Below, one piece after another: positions 47,035-57,943 of a stretch of DNA of 64,000 bases. A program made the position numbers and the translations under genes. Under the pieces are notes generated by a model. That model saw nothing but the letters and a program-made list of their open reading frames with translations, did no database searches and was not told the origin of the DNA. The DNA lies in the NCBI RefSeq assembly GCF_004005845.1, contig NZ_SADE01000001.1:2170001-2234000 (forward strand), read 5' to 3'. Each line of letters starts with the position of its first letter. Position 1 is the first letter of the stretch. The stretch comes from Hwanghaeella grinnelliae. Lineage in GTDB: Bacteria > Pseudomonadota > Alphaproteobacteria > UBA8366 > Aestuariispiraceae.

Positions 47035-47759
47035 TCCGCCGGCTCCCGTCGGAATTCCGCGGCGAGTTGGGCGGCATAACCCGTCGGGTTGGCGTGGTAC
47101 CCCTGCGCCATGGTTTCTGCGGGGCCCGGAAAGATTTCCGTCTCATCGTTCTCTAGGCCTGTAATCAGTGCGGCCGCGATCTGTTCCGGCGTCATTTTTT
47201 GCTGGTCGATTCCGGCCGTCATGTCGGTATCGACCAAGGCCGGCAGAACGGAAACAACAGCGACACCGCTTCCATCCAACTCTGCGCGCAGTGACATCAT
47301 AAGGGAGTGCAATGCGGCCTTGCTCGCAGCATATGTACCTATCTGTGGAATTGGCGCGAGTGCGAGAATGGATGCCAGGGCAACAATGCCGCCACCGCCA
47401 TTGTCGCGTATTATCGGGGCGAAGGCGCGCGTCAGGGCAAGTGTGCCGAACACGTTCGTGTCCATCTCCGCACGCAGTCCCTCGAGCGATGGCGCACCGA
47501 GTGGTCCACCGCCCCGAACGATACCCGCATTGTTCACAAGCAGGGTCACATCGGAACAGGTTCGAGCGGCGGCATCAATCGTGGCCGGGTCGGTGATATC
47601 AAGCCGTATCGGGGTTATGCCGGCGCCTTCCGGCGTGTCGCCGCCGCGTGAACCGGCGTAGATTTTCTTGACGCCGGCACGGTGAAACGCGTTGGTGACG
47701 GCACGGCCGATGCCGCGGTTTGCGCCGGTGACGAGCACGGTTGACTGTGACAGATCCAT
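47031..47759 (-). CDS. Short-chain dehydrogenase/reductase
   Basis: The product is 242 aa from the ATG at 47759, preceded by GGAGAA. Cofactor motif TGANRGIG, NNAG, and catalytic YAASK are present. It sits 16 bases after the thiolase stop and is translationally coupled to the SnoaL-type gene, suggesting one oxidation step of a small acyl-CoA pathway. Confidence 0.85.
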   Translation of the reverse strand: MDLSQSTVLVTGANRGIGRAVTNAFHRAGVKKIYAGSRGGDTPEGAGITPIRLDITDPATIDAAARTCSDVTLLVNNAGIVRGGGPLGAPSLEGLRAEMDTNVFGTLALTRAFAPIIRDNGGGGIVALASILALAPIPQIGTYAASKAALHSLMMSLRAELDGSGVAVVSVLPALVDTDMTAGIDQQKMTPEQIAAALITGLENDETEIFPGPAETMAQGYHANPTGYAAQLAAEFRREPAE

Positions 47760-47775
47760 GGGTGTTTCTCCGGGT

Positions 47776-48966
47776 TCAGTTTTCGATTTGGATGGCAAGG
47801 GCTGTCGCTTCGCCGCCACCAATGCACAACGATGCAACACCGCGCCGCTTTCCAGCGGCCCGCAGGGCGCAAATCAGTGTGACGACGATCCTGGCGCCGC
47901 TCGCGCCAATTGGATGGCCAAGAGCACAGGCCCCGCCATTCACGTTCAACTTCTCACGCGGGATTCCGATATCCTTGGCCGCCGCCATTGCGACGACCGC
48001 GAAGGCTTCATTGATCTCCCAGAGATCGACATCGTCCGGTTTCCATCCCGTTTGCGCCAATAGCTTGCGAATGGCAGAGATCGGCGCCGTTGTGTAACGT
48101 TCGGGTTCTTGCGCATGGGCGGCCTGCCCCGCGATACGCGCTAGGATGGGCAGACCGCGCGCTTTGGCCACTGCCATGGGTGCGAGAACCAGCGCCGCGG
48201 CACCGTCCGCATTTCCCGAAGCGCTGGCGGCGGTGATTGTCCCGTCTTCGGCAAAGGCCGGGCGCAGCGTCGATATCTTCCCGCTATCCAATAGCCCGGG
48301 ACGCTCATCCGCAGAGACATGGATGTCACCCTTCTTACCGGGCACCGTCACGGGGGCGATCTCCGCCTCGAACGCACCGCTTGAAAGCGCCGCCTGGGCG
48401 CGCTCCAGCGTCTCGATGGCGAAGATATCCTGATCCTTACGGGTAAAACCGTATTCCCGGGCGGTCGTTTCACCGAACGATCCCATGGAACGGCCGGGTT
48501 GGTATGCGTCCTCAAGGCCGTCGAACAACATGTGATCGACAAGTGTCGCCGCTCCGCTTTTCTGTCCACCGCGCAACGCGGCAAGCAGATGCGGCGCGCG
48601 CGACATCGCTTCCATTCCGCCGGCGACAATGAGATCGGCTCGGCCCAGGCTCAGGAGGTCGGCGGCTGTCATGATCGTCTTCATTCCCGAGCCACAGACC
48701 TTGTTCACCGTCGTCGCACCGACATGGTCCGGCAGGCCAGCCATACGCGCCGCCTGTCTCGCCGGCGCCTGCCCCTGGCCCGCGGTCAGGACGCAGCCCA
48801 TCATCACCTCGCCGACACTGCCCGGATCGACGCCGGCATCCTCCAGCGCCGCCGCAATTGCGGCCGCCCCGAGCACAGGCGCCGGCAAGGGCGACAGCGC
48901 GCCGGTAAAGGCGCCAAGCGGCGTCCGGCGGGCGGAGCAGATCACGATTGGGTCGGTGTCAGTCAT
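47776..48966 (-). CDS. Acetyl-CoA C-acyltransferase (thiolase)
   Basis: The product is 396 aa. The nucleophile is Cys91 in VNKVCGSGMKT; the C-terminal catalytic motifs are NVNGGACALGHPIGASGAR and CIGGGEATAL. It condenses or cleaves acyl-CoA units. First gene of a three-gene cassette divergent from a TetR-type regulator, with the operators between. Confidence 0.9.
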   Translation of the reverse strand: MTDTDPIVICSARRTPLGAFTGALSPLPAPVLGAAAIAAALEDAGVDPGSVGEVMMGCVLTAGQGQAPARQAARMAGLPDHVGATTVNKVCGSGMKTIMTAADLLSLGRADLIVAGGMEAMSRAPHLLAALRGGQKSGAATLVDHMLFDGLEDAYQPGRSMGSFGETTAREYGFTRKDQDIFAIETLERAQAALSSGAFEAEIAPVTVPGKKGDIHVSADERPGLLDSGKISTLRPAFAEDGTITAASASGNADGAAALVLAPMAVAKARGLPILARIAGQAAHAQEPERYTTAPISAIRKLLAQTGWKPDDVDLWEINEAFAVVAMAAAKDIGIPREKLNVNGGACALGHPIGASGARIVVTLICALRAAGKRRGVASLCIGGGEATALAIQIEN

Positions 48967-48991
48967 AGCGGTGCCTCTCAGTGGTGTAAAA

Positions 48992-49013
48992 TTAGATTAT
49001 GTTTGTAATCTAA
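48992..49013. promoter_or_regulatory. TetR-type operator, site 1
   Basis: TTAGATTA and TAATCTAA are perfect eight-base arms around a six-base spacer, in the thiolase/tetR intergenic region. The 22-base size suits a TetR dimer. Confidence 0.7.
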
Positions 49014-49020
49014 ATGCGTC

Positions 49021-49045
49021 AAGATTAGATTGCGAAGATAATCTT
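49021..49045. promoter_or_regulatory. TetR-type operator, site 2
   Basis: AAGATTA and TAATCTT are inverted with 11 bases between, repeating the AGATTA core of site 1 and ending 18 bases before the regulator's ATG. Likely the autoregulatory site. Confidence 0.6.
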
Positions 49046-49063
49046 ATTGCCGAGGAGGCCGTC

Positions 49064-49618
49064 ATGCGCGTCAGCCGGGAGGTCGCTGAAGAAAATCGAA
49101 AAAGGGTGGTTGAGACAGCCGGCCGGCTGTTCCGCCGCCACGGGTATGACGGGATCGGCGTGGCGGCGCTGATGAAAGCCGCGGGCCTTACTCAAGGCGG
49201 TTTCTACAAGCAGTTTGAAGACAAGTCGGCGCTAGTGGCGGAGGCGACGGAGTCTGCCTTGGCCGAGAACCGGAAGATGTTGGAGGACGCCATTGCCGCG
49301 TCGGACTCCCCCCCCTGCGAGGCGATTGCCCGCTGGTACCTCTCGCCATCGCATGTCGACATGACGGCGGAAGGATGTTGCTTCGCAGCCCTGGCAGCCG
49401 AAGCGCCCCGACAGGGTGAAGAGGTTCAGTCCATTTTTCGCGAAGCGATGGAGGCTAGTCTGGATCTGATGACCGGCCCGGACGGAGATCGCAAGGAGGC
49501 GATGCGACAATTGTCCACGATGGTCGGCGCCCTGGTGCTGGCGCGCGCCGCAGGTTCGGACGGCTTGGCGAATGAACTTATGGATGCCGCGAGATTGAAG
49601 CCCTCACGGAAGGGCTAA
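49064..49618 (+). CDS. TetR-family regulator
   Basis: The product is 184 aa from the ATG at 49064, preceded by GAGGAGG. The N-terminal helix-turn-helix contains IGVAALMKAAGLTQGGFYKQF. The C-terminal domain is helical with a Cys pair (EGCCFAAL). It probably represses the divergent thiolase cassette and itself. Confidence 0.87.
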   Translation: MRVSREVAEENRKRVVETAGRLFRRHGYDGIGVAALMKAAGLTQGGFYKQFEDKSALVAEATESALAENRKMLEDAIAASDSPPCEAIARWYLSPSHVDMTAEGCCFAALAAEAPRQGEEVQSIFREAMEASLDLMTGPDGDRKEAMRQLSTMVGALVLARAAGSDGLANELMDAARLKPSRKG

Positions 49619-49753
49619 TCAGTAACGTGAATAAGCATCAGAGAAAGGTCGACCGGTTGCATACCCATCGCGACCCGCACACTTGATAAACCAACCCGCG
49701 TTAGCCGCCCACCTTTCCTTTAAAACCGGTACGTTAGGACAGAAACATTACCC

Positions 49754-51319
49754 TCATTCCCACTCAATCGTACCGGGCGGTTTCGACGTGCAGTCATAGA
49801 CCACGCGGTTCACGCCCCTCACCTCGTTAATGATGCGGGTCGCGCAGGCCGACAGGAAACTGTGGTCGAAGGGGTAGCTGTCGGCGGTCATGCCGTCGGT
49901 GGAGGTCACGGCGCGCAGGGCGCAGACATGGTCATAGGTGCGGCTATCGCCCATCACGCCGACGGTCTTCACCGGCAGCAGCACGGCGAAAGCCTGCCAG
50001 ATTTCGTCATACAGACCGGCCTTGCGGATTTCGTCGAGATAGACGGCATCGGCCTGGCGCAGGATGTCCGCGGCCTCCCGCGTCACCTCACCCGGAATGC
50101 GAATAGCCAGCCCCGGACCCGGGAACGGGTGGCGGCCGACCAGAATTTCCGGCAGGCCCAATTCGCGACCCAGATCCCTCACTTCGTCCTTGAACAATTC
50201 CCGCAGCGGTTCGACGAGTTGCATGTTCATCCGTTCCGGCAAGCCGCCCACATTGTGGTGCGACTTGATCGTGACGGACGGGCCGCCATGGAAGGAGACG
50301 CTTTCAATGACGTCGGGATACAGGGTGCCCTGGGCCAGGAAGTCCGCGCCGCCGATCTTGGCGGCTTCCTCCTCGAACACGTCGATGAACAGACCGCCGA
50401 TGATCTTGCGCTTCTTCTCAGGGTCCGTGACGCCGGCCAGCTTGCCCAGGAAAAGATCGCTGGCGTCCCGGTGGATCAGCGGAATGTTGTAATGGTCGCG
50501 GAAGACGGTGACGACCTGCTCGGACTCGTTCAGGCGCATCAAGCCGTGATCCACATAGATGCAGGTCAGCTGATCGCCAATCGCTTCATGGATCAAGACC
50601 GCCGCGACAGATGAATCCACCCCACCGGACAGCCCGCAGATGACGCGCTTGTCGCCGACCTGCTTGCGGATCTTCGCGATTTCCTCGGCCCGGAAATGGG
50701 CCATGGTCCATTCCCCGCCGCAGCCGCAAACCCGGTGCACGAAGTTCTTCAGCAGTTCCGCCCCGCGCGGGGTGTGAACCACTTCCGGGTGGAACTGAAC
50801 CGCGTAATAGCGGCGCGCGTCGTCCGCGATGGCGGCGAAGGGCGCATTGCCGCTTTTGCCGACGACGCGGAACCCGTCCGGTAATTTGGTGACGGTATCC
50901 CCGTGGCTCATCCAAACCTGGTCGGTGTCCGTTTTGCTCCAGACACCATCGAACAGGATGCAGTCGTCGATCACTTCAAGCTGGGCCCGGCCGAATTCGT
51001 GATGCTTGCCCGGCGACACCTCGCCACCCAATTGCGCACACAAGGTCTGCTGTCCATAACAGATGCCCAGCACCGGCAGATCCGTCTCGAACAATTCCTC
51101 TGGCGCGCGGGGCGTGTCGTCATGGGTAACGCTGGCCGGGCCGCCCGACAGGATGACGCCCTTCGGGTTGAACTCACGGATGCTCTCGCCGGTGACTTTG
51201 TTGAAGGGATGGATCTCGCAATAGACGCCGCCTTCGCGCACCCGGCGCGCAATCAACTGGGTCACCTGGCTGCCGAAATCGATGATCAGGATGCGGTCGT
51301 CAATGGAGATGTCTGTCAT
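49754..51319 (-). CDS. guaA: GMP synthase (glutamine-hydrolysing)
   Basis: The product is 521 aa and complete. It converts XMP to GMP using ATP and glutamine. The amidotransferase half has the nucleophile Cys87 in GICYGQQTL; the synthase half has the P-loop [11 protein letters not shown] (about 225) and the dimer domain with the conserved C terminus [11 protein letters not shown]. Its last 130 bases are the apparent integration target, with three decayed copies downstream. RidA lies upstream on the same strand. Confidence 0.97.
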   Translation of the reverse strand: MTDISIDDRILIIDFGSQVTQLIARRVREGGVYCEIHPFNKVTGESIREFNPKGVILSGGPASVTHDDTPRAPEELFETDLPVLGICYGQQTLCAQLGGEVSPGKHHEFGRAQLEVIDDCILFDGVWSKTDTDQVWMSHGDTVTKLPDGFRVVGKSGNAPFAAIADDARRYYAVQFHPEVVHTPRGAELLKNFVHRVCGCGGEWTMAHFRAEEIAKIRKQVGDKRVICGLSGGVDSSVAAVLIHEAIGDQLTCIYVDHGLMRLNESEQVVTVFRDHYNIPLIHRDASDLFLGKLAGVTDPEKKRKIIGGLFIDVFEEEAAKIGGADFLAQGTLYPDVIESVSFHGGPSVTIKSHHNVGGLPERMNMQLVEPLRELFKDEVRDLGRELGLPEILVGRHPFPGPGLAIRIPGEVTREAADILRQADAVYLDEIRKAGLYDEIWQAFAVLLPVKTVGVMGDSRTYDHVCALRAVTSTDGMTADSYPFDHSFLSACATRIINEVRGVNRVVYDCTSKPPGTIEWE

Positions 51320-51401
51320 GATGTCCGGTCTTTCTTAGTGGCGGTTCGGCTTTTTGGGCGGTTCGGCTGATGAACAGTTCGGGCGGGGTTTGGAGCAGGC
51401 G

Positions 51402-51797
51402 TTACAGGCGTTTCGCGATCATGTCGATTTCGACCAACGCGCCGACCGCCAGGCCGGTCACGCCGATGGTGGTCCGCGCCGGCAGTTTCCCGGGCTCGAA
51501 ATATTCCAAATAGGTGCGGTTCATAACCTCGTAATCGCGGTCGAATTCCGTGAGATAGATGCGCACCTGGAAGACATTCGACAGGTCCAGGTCCAGCCCC
51601 TTCAGGATCAGGGTCAGGTTATCCATAACCCGCTTCGTTTGGGCTTCGATCCCCTCGGGCAACGGCTTGTCCGGGTCGTCGGGATAGGTCGGCATCTGCC
51701 CGGTCAGGAAGACGAAGCCATCAACCTCCGTCGCGTGGGAAAACGGGGCGACCGGCCGCGGACCGCCTGCGATCATGTGGTGCAGTATCTCGCTCAT
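51402..51797 (-). CDS. RidA-family protein
   Basis: The product is 131 aa, the usual size of the Rid/YjgF family, trimers that hydrolyse reactive enamines or imines. MDNLTLILKGLDLDLSNVFQVRIYL and RTTIGVTGLAVGALVEIDMIA (both split over 20 residues) give the family's central and C-terminal patterns, including the expected Arg. It lies 34 bases after the RsmB-type gene and 82 bases before guaA. Confidence 0.87.
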   Translation of the reverse strand: MSEILHHMIAGGPRPVAPFSHATEVDGFVFLTGQMPTYPDDPDKPLPEGIEAQTKRVMDNLTLILKGLDLDLSNVFQVRIYLTEFDRDYEVMNRTYLEYFEPGKLPARTTIGVTGLAVGALVEIDMIAKRL

Positions 51798-51831
51798 CCT
51801 TGTTCGGCTCCCCTTCTCGCAAGGTTTGTGG

Positions 51832-53166
51832 TCAGGCGGTCAATTTTCGGCCCAGCACGGCACAATAAAACCCATCAGTATCGTGATCCGCCGGGGTCAG
51901 TTGCAGCGCCCCGCCGGTCATCGGACAGGTCCCGCCCACGGTTTCGGCCCAAACGTCCTCGATCGGATACCGGAAAAAGTCCGGACGCTCCGCCAGGAAG
52001 GCTTCGATGCGTTCCTCGTTTTCCGCCTTCAACAGCGAACAGGTCGCGTAGATCAGACGTCCGTCAGGCGCGACCAACCGCGCGGCGGAGGAGAGAATTT
52101 CCGATTGCAGGGCTGTCAGTTCGGCCAGGTCGTCTTCGCCCAGCCGCCATTTCTGATCCGGGTTTCGACGCCAGGTGCCCGATCCCGTGCAGGGCGCATC
52201 GACCAGCACGCGGTCGAACCCGCCATCGAACCGGCCGGACCGGCGTTTTACCCATTTATCGCGGGCCGAAGACAGGACCCGGCGTTCAACGATGAAGGAC
52301 CCGGCTCGCTTCAGGCGCTCACCCGCGCGGTTCAGACGGGTTTCCGAGGTATCGCAGGCCACGATACGGCCCTTATTGTCCATCCCCGCAGCCAAGGCCA
52401 GGGTCTTGCCCCCGGCGCCGGCGCAAAAGTCGACGACCTTCATGCCGGGCTGCGCATGGGTCAGCAACGCAACCAATTGCGACCCTTCGTCCTGCACTTC
52501 CAACCAGCCGTCCTTGAAGGCCCTGGTGCCCCGCAAGGGACGCCGGCGAGCCAAGCGCAAACCGACAGGCGACAAGGCGCACGCAGTGGTTTCGATCCCC
52601 TCTTGCGCCAGCGAAACGGCAACGGCTTCCCGGTCGGCCTTGGTGGGATTGATCCGCACATCGACCGGGGCTTCCGCTGCCAGGGCGGCAGCTTGCCGTG
52701 TCCAATCCGTTCCGAATTGTTCGTTGAAACGGGTGGCCGCCCATTCCGGCAGGTTCGCCGACACCCAAACAGGTTGATCCGGATGGTTCAAACCATGGCC
52801 GCGTATGCCTTCCAGCCAGGCCAATTCCTCCGGACCGGGCGGTGTGACGCCGTATTCCGCTTGGTCCGCGAAGTCGGACACGATATCCGCCCCGTCTTCC
52901 GCCAACGTTGACGTGAGCACCGCATAGGTCAGCGCTCGGCTGCGGCCGTCGACGGGCAGCGCGCTACGCGACAGCCACCAATCGACCTGCCCGCGACAAC
53001 GCAGAACCCCGTAAATGGTTTCCGAGATCGCCGCTCGGTCCTTGGACCCCGCGAAACGGCGTTGGCGGAACCCGTCCGAAATGACCGCATCGGCGGGTTT
53101 CCCCGCCTGGGCCACAATCTCGTCCAACAGTTCAATGGCCGTCTGTAAACGCGCGCCGGCCTTCAT
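51832..53166 (-). CDS. RsmB/NOP-family rRNA cytosine-5 methyltransferase
   Basis: The product is 444 aa. An NusB-like N-terminal region (1-140) precedes the SAM domain: VVDFCAGAGGKTLALA binds SAM, VDAPCTGSGTW has the releasing Cys and YATCSLLKAENEERI the catalytic Cys. It probably modifies 16S rRNA. It is 52 bases downstream of guaB's stop side in transcription order and may be cotranscribed with it. Confidence 0.88.
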   Translation of the reverse strand: MKAGARLQTAIELLDEIVAQAGKPADAVISDGFRQRRFAGSKDRAAISETIYGVLRCRGQVDWWLSRSALPVDGRSRALTYAVLTSTLAEDGADIVSDFADQAEYGVTPPGPEELAWLEGIRGHGLNHPDQPVWVSANLPEWAATRFNEQFGTDWTRQAAALAAEAPVDVRINPTKADREAVAVSLAQEGIETTACALSPVGLRLARRRPLRGTRAFKDGWLEVQDEGSQLVALLTHAQPGMKVVDFCAGAGGKTLALAAGMDNKGRIVACDTSETRLNRAGERLKRAGSFIVERRVLSSARDKWVKRRSGRFDGGFDRVLVDAPCTGSGTWRRNPDQKWRLGEDDLAELTALQSEILSSAARLVAPDGRLIYATCSLLKAENEERIEAFLAERPDFFRYPIEDVWAETVGGTCPMTGGALQLTPADHDTDGFYCAVLGRKLTA

Positions 53167-53218
53167 CCGCCGACCCCCGCGGTGACTAAATCCATGGAAG
53201 TTCCGTTAAAGAGCACGA

Positions 53219-54787
<1,569 letters not shown>

Positions 54788-54880
54788 TTATGCAGATTTC
54801 ACAAATTTTTCGGCATTTATTTCAGCCGACCCTGCAAATCGTTGCCGAATTAGGGCCTGTTTCTTATCCTGCTATGCAAA

Positions 54881-55741
54881 TCATAACTCGTCATCGGCGT
54901 TTTCACCTTCATCCGATGCAGACCGTTCGCTCGACTGCCGCACGGGTGCCTTCCCTTTGAACCCGATCGCGATCACATAGGTCTCGGCAGATTCCTTGCG
55001 GCTCGACGGCGGCTTGAAATGCGCGACTTTTTGGAAATTGCGTTTCAATTGGGTCAAAAGGCTAGCCTCGGCCCCGCCGGAGAAGACTTTGGCAACGAAC
55101 GCGCCGCCGGGCGCCAGGACTTCAAAAGCGAATTCCAGCGCCGTTTCGGCAAGCGCGATGATTCGAATATGGTCAGTTTGCGGATGACCGGTCGTATTTG
55201 CGGCCATATCGCTCAAAACCGCATCCGCCGGCCCGTCCAACAGCGCTTTCAGGCGGTCGGGCGTATCGTCATCCATGAAATCCGCTTGGAAGATGGTAGC
55301 ACCCGCGACCTGTTCCGCTTCCAAAAGGTCGACCCCGACGACCTTGCCGCCACCATCTTTGCCCGCTTTGACGCGTTCGACCGCTATTTGCGTCCAGCCG
55401 CCTGGCGCACAGCCCAGATCGACCACCGCCATGCCCGGTTTCAGGAAATTGTATCTGTCATCGATGTCGAGAAGTTTGAACGCGGCCCTGCTGCGGAACC
55501 CGCGCGCCCTGGCTTCGACCACATAAGGATCGTTCAATTGCCGCTCTAGCCATCGCGTGGAGGAATTCTTGCGCCGCCGCGCGGTCTTCACCCGCACAGT
55601 CGTATGCCGGGCACCGCCCAGACTGCCGGTCATGCCGCCTGACTTGCCGCCTGACTTGCCCCCAGACTTGCCTCCAGGCTTACCTCCGGGCTTGCCGCCC
55701 GATTTTCCGGAACCCGAACCTTTACTGCCGCCGCGCGCCAT
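54881..55741 (-). CDS. rlmE: 23S rRNA uridine-2'-O-methyltransferase, RlmE/FtsJ family
   Basis: The product is 286 aa, longer than the usual about 210. SAM motif VVDLGCAPGGWTQIA (about 105), and the K-D-K-E catalytic set is consistent with Lys near the FRSRAAFKL segment, SDMAA, and KVFSGG. The extra length is an N-terminal tract of GGK repeats, then a basic RRRKNSSTRWLER segment that could grip RNA, and an acidic C-terminal tail. The start overlaps the Ppx/GppA stop by 20 bases. Confidence 0.9.
   Translation of the reverse strand: MARGGSKGSGSGKSGGKPGGKPGGKSGGKSGGKSGGMTGSLGGARHTTVRVKTARRRKNSSTRWLERQLNDPYVVEARARGFRSRAAFKLLDIDDRYNFLKPGMAVVDLGCAPGGWTQIAVERVKAGKDGGGKVVGVDLLEAEQVAGATIFQADFMDDDTPDRLKALLDGPADAVLSDMAANTTGHPQTDHIRIIALAETALEFAFEVLAPGGAFVAKVFSGGAEASLLTQLKRNFQKVAHFKPPSSRKESAETYVIAIGFKGKAPVRQSSERSASDEGENADDEL
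55631..55710 (-). repeat. 12-base tandem repeat in the 5' end of rlmE
   Basis: About six copies of a unit close to CTTGCCGCCTGA (plus-strand reading) encode Gly-Gly-Lys-Ser/Pro repeats. Copies differ at one to three positions and keep the frame, so copy number could vary without breaking the gene. Confidence 0.75.
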
Positions 55742-56774
55742 TTTGATCTCCTTCGTGGCGCCGCATAAGGTCCAGAAGAATGCCTTCGCGCAAGCCCCTG
55801 TCGGCCACTTTAAGCCGTCCGACGGGCCAACAGGTACAAATCGCCTCCAGAATCGCGCATCCGGCCAGCATCAGCTCCGCCCTGTCCTCGCCGATACAGG
55901 GCTGCGCCGCCAATTGCGGCAATTCCAGCCGGCGCAGGAATTCGGTCAGCGTACCGATCCGCTCGAAAGAGAGCGACGCGCCGTCCACCTGACTGCGGAT
56001 ATAGCGTTCCAGGCCCATCTCTATCCCGGCAAGCGTCGTCACCGTGCCGGACGTCCCAATCATCTGCACCTCACCGCGCCCGACATAGTCGGCAATGCGG
56101 TGGGAATGGCAAAAGTCCCGGACCTTTTGGGACATTTCCTCGACGCAGGTTTCATACAGCGCCGGATCGGCCAGGCGGCTGCCGTACCGGTCGGTCAAAG
56201 ACACGACGCCGTTCGGGATCGAATGTGTGCCGATGACTTCAGCATGCCCGTCCCGGCAGCCGAGCCAGGCAAGCTGCGTCGACCCGCCCCCGATATCGAA
56301 GACGAGGCCATGGGGCTGCTGCCCGTTCAAAAGCGGCAGACAGCCGGCGATGGCCAGCCGCGCTTCCTCATCCGTGCCGATCACCTCTATATCGAGGCCC
56401 AACTCCCGCTGAACGCGGACCAGAAACTGGTCGATGTTGCGCGCCTTGCGGCAGGCTTCGGTGGCGACCGCCCGAAAATGGACGGCATTCTGATCGCGGA
56501 TCTTGTTCATGCACACGCCAAGCGCCGCAACCGCACGGTCCATCGCCGCGTCGGACAGCATGCCCGTAACGGAAACACCACTGCCCAAACGGACGTTCTT
56601 GGCAAAGGAGTCGATCACCTGAAATCCCTCGCCCTTGGCCCGCGCAATCAGCATACGGCAGCTTGACGTGCCGATGTCGATGGCGGCGAAGCACCGCGGC
56701 TTGGCGCGGATTTTCGGGTCGGGGGTTTTGTTCTCCTGGGGTCCGGGGCGACCCAACGTTCCGGTGTTCATCAC
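55722..56774 (-). CDS. Exopolyphosphatase / GppA phosphatase family protein
   Basis: The product is 350 aa. The ASKHA-fold motifs are present: AAIDIGTSSCRMLIA (phosphate 1), VFDIGGGSTQLA (about 155) and GTSGTVTTLAG. The C-terminal HD domain of long Ppx proteins is missing, as is usual for this alphaproteobacterial form. It degrades polyphosphate or pppGpp. First of a pair with rlmE. Confidence 0.9.
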   Translation of the reverse strand: MMNTGTLGRPGPQENKTPDPKIRAKPRCFAAIDIGTSSCRMLIARAKGEGFQVIDSFAKNVRLGSGVSVTGMLSDAAMDRAVAALGVCMNKIRDQNAVHFRAVATEACRKARNIDQFLVRVQRELGLDIEVIGTDEEARLAIAGCLPLLNGQQPHGLVFDIGGGSTQLAWLGCRDGHAEVIGTHSIPNGVVSLTDRYGSRLADPALYETCVEEMSQKVRDFCHSHRIADYVGRGEVQMIGTSGTVTTLAGIEMGLERYIRSQVDGASLSFERIGTLTEFLRRLELPQLAAQPCIGEDRAELMLAGCAILEAICTCWPVGRLKVADRGLREGILLDLMRRHEGDQNGARRQ

Positions 56775-56977
56775 CTTGTATTACCGTAGTGCGGAAGCGG
56801 TGAGCAAGATAGGGATAATGTTTTAGTATTTCATCAGGCGGCGCCGGCATCTCGCGACCGGGCGACGCTTGAATCAGACAGGCGGCTTGACCGCCGTCGC
56901 GGGCTTGGCTAGAAACCGGCGTCCCGGCCAAGGATATCTCACAATATCGCTAGCTTACGGCCCAGGGCACCCTCTGC

Positions 56978-57051
56978 TGGGGGATCGTCTAATGGTAGGA
57001 CAGCGGACTCTGACTCCGTCAATCTAGGTTCGAATCCTAGTCCCCCAGCCA
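56978..57051 (+). tRNA. tRNA-Gln (CTG anticodon), CCA encoded
   Basis: A 74-base cloverleaf. The acceptor arms are TGGGGGA and TCCCCCA, the anticodon loop CTCTGAC gives CTG at positions 34-36, the T arm is CTAGGTTCGAATCCTAG, and CCA is encoded at 57049-57051. It stands alone between ppx and the ectoine region. Confidence 0.95.
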
Positions 57052-57204
57052 GCTTTCCATCGAAAACCGGTTCGTACGCTCACGATTAGTTGAAGCGTTG
57101 GATATCGTCCCCCCCCCGGACTTGCCTCCCGCGACTTCGATATCAAGGGTTCCGTCGCGCCTACGATCGAATCTCATGAAGCATTGGCTGCGCGCGGGAC
57201 ATCG

Positions 57205-57714
57205 CTATTCCGAGACATTGGCCGAGGGAAGTTCGCCGGTCGTCAGCACTGGCGATGCATCAAGACGTTTAGCGTCAAGCATATCCGCAACGCGTTCGAG
57301 CGACGACACGAGCTGCGCCTGCTCCCAATCGGCAAGATCCTCGAACGCACGGACATAGCGTTGCTGGAGGGCATCCGGCGCGTGTTCCAGCGTGCTCTCG
57401 CCCAATGCCGTCATCACCACGTTGATCTGTCGGCGATCCTGCTCGGACGAGCGACGTTCGACCATGCCTCGTGCCACAAGCTTGTCGACAAGCGCGGTAA
57501 CGGTGGCTTGGCTGACGCTCATCTGGTTGGCCAGCGCCTTGGGCGTGGCGCCGCCTTTTTCATCGACGACCTGCAAAACCCGAAGCTGTGCCGGCGTCAT
57601 GCCAGCCGCTTGCGCCAAATCGCGTGCATACAGCTCCGTCGCGCGGAGAATGCGCCGCAGAGCGATCAAACTTTCATCGGTACGGTCGCGTGGTTTAGCC
57701 GTCATGGCGGGCAT
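57205..57714 (-). CDS. MarR-family regulator of the ectoine operon (EctR-like)
   Basis: The product is 169 aa. Winged helix-turn-helix: ATPKALANQMSVSQATVTAL at about 65-84, then RRSSEQDRRQINVVMTALG for the wing. MarR proteins divergent from ectABC (EctR) repress ectoine synthesis at low salt in several proteobacteria; the position here matches exactly. The TTCG/CGAA sites in the shared promoter region are its likely target. Confidence 0.85.
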   Translation of the reverse strand: MPAMTAKPRDRTDESLIALRRILRATELYARDLAQAAGMTPAQLRVLQVVDEKGGATPKALANQMSVSQATVTALVDKLVARGMVERRSSEQDRRQINVVMTALGESTLEHAPDALQQRYVRAFEDLADWEQAQLVSSLERVADMLDAKRLDASPVLTTGELPSANVSE

Positions 57715-57799
57715 AGTGGCACAACGCCATAAGATGCTTCAATCGACGAAACACCTGCAATGGTCAGTTGATCCAACCTTTCGATTCTTGATGAATAAT

Positions 57800-57829
57800 T
57801 TCGTCTTACGAAGGATTATTCGGAACGAA
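57800..57829. promoter_or_regulatory. Two operator candidates upstream of ectA
   Basis: TTCGT-CTT-ACGAA (57800-57812) and TTCG-GAA-CGAA (57819-57829) are inverted repeats 18 bases apart centre to centre. Outer arms AATTTCGT (57797) and ACGAAATT (57825) also pair. They lie between the divergent MarR-type gene and ectA, about 120-145 bases before ectA. Confidence 0.55.
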
Positions 57830-57943
57830 ATTACCGAGCAACATACATTGTTTGCCCTATTAGTCTTATTTTCTCACTAGATGTTGCGCTTTGATCGCGA
57901 AGTATATAGTTAGTCTATCGAATTATTTGAGAGGCCATTAAGA

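Larger units (their letters stand above)
38269..49753. mobile_element. Tandem genomic-island footprints at guaA
   Basis: Three degraded guaA 3' ends (38269, 42877, 46170) lie downstream of intact guaA, all in its orientation and spaced 4.6, 3.3 and 3.6 kb. guaA 3' ends are established targets of site-specific integrases, which restore the gene and leave the displaced end at the far side of each insertion. The cargo blocks differ in content, and the block 40465-42644 is markedly AT-rich. No integrase or excisionase is visible, so the islands are probably immobile relics. Exact att cores cannot be set by eye. Confidence 0.7.
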
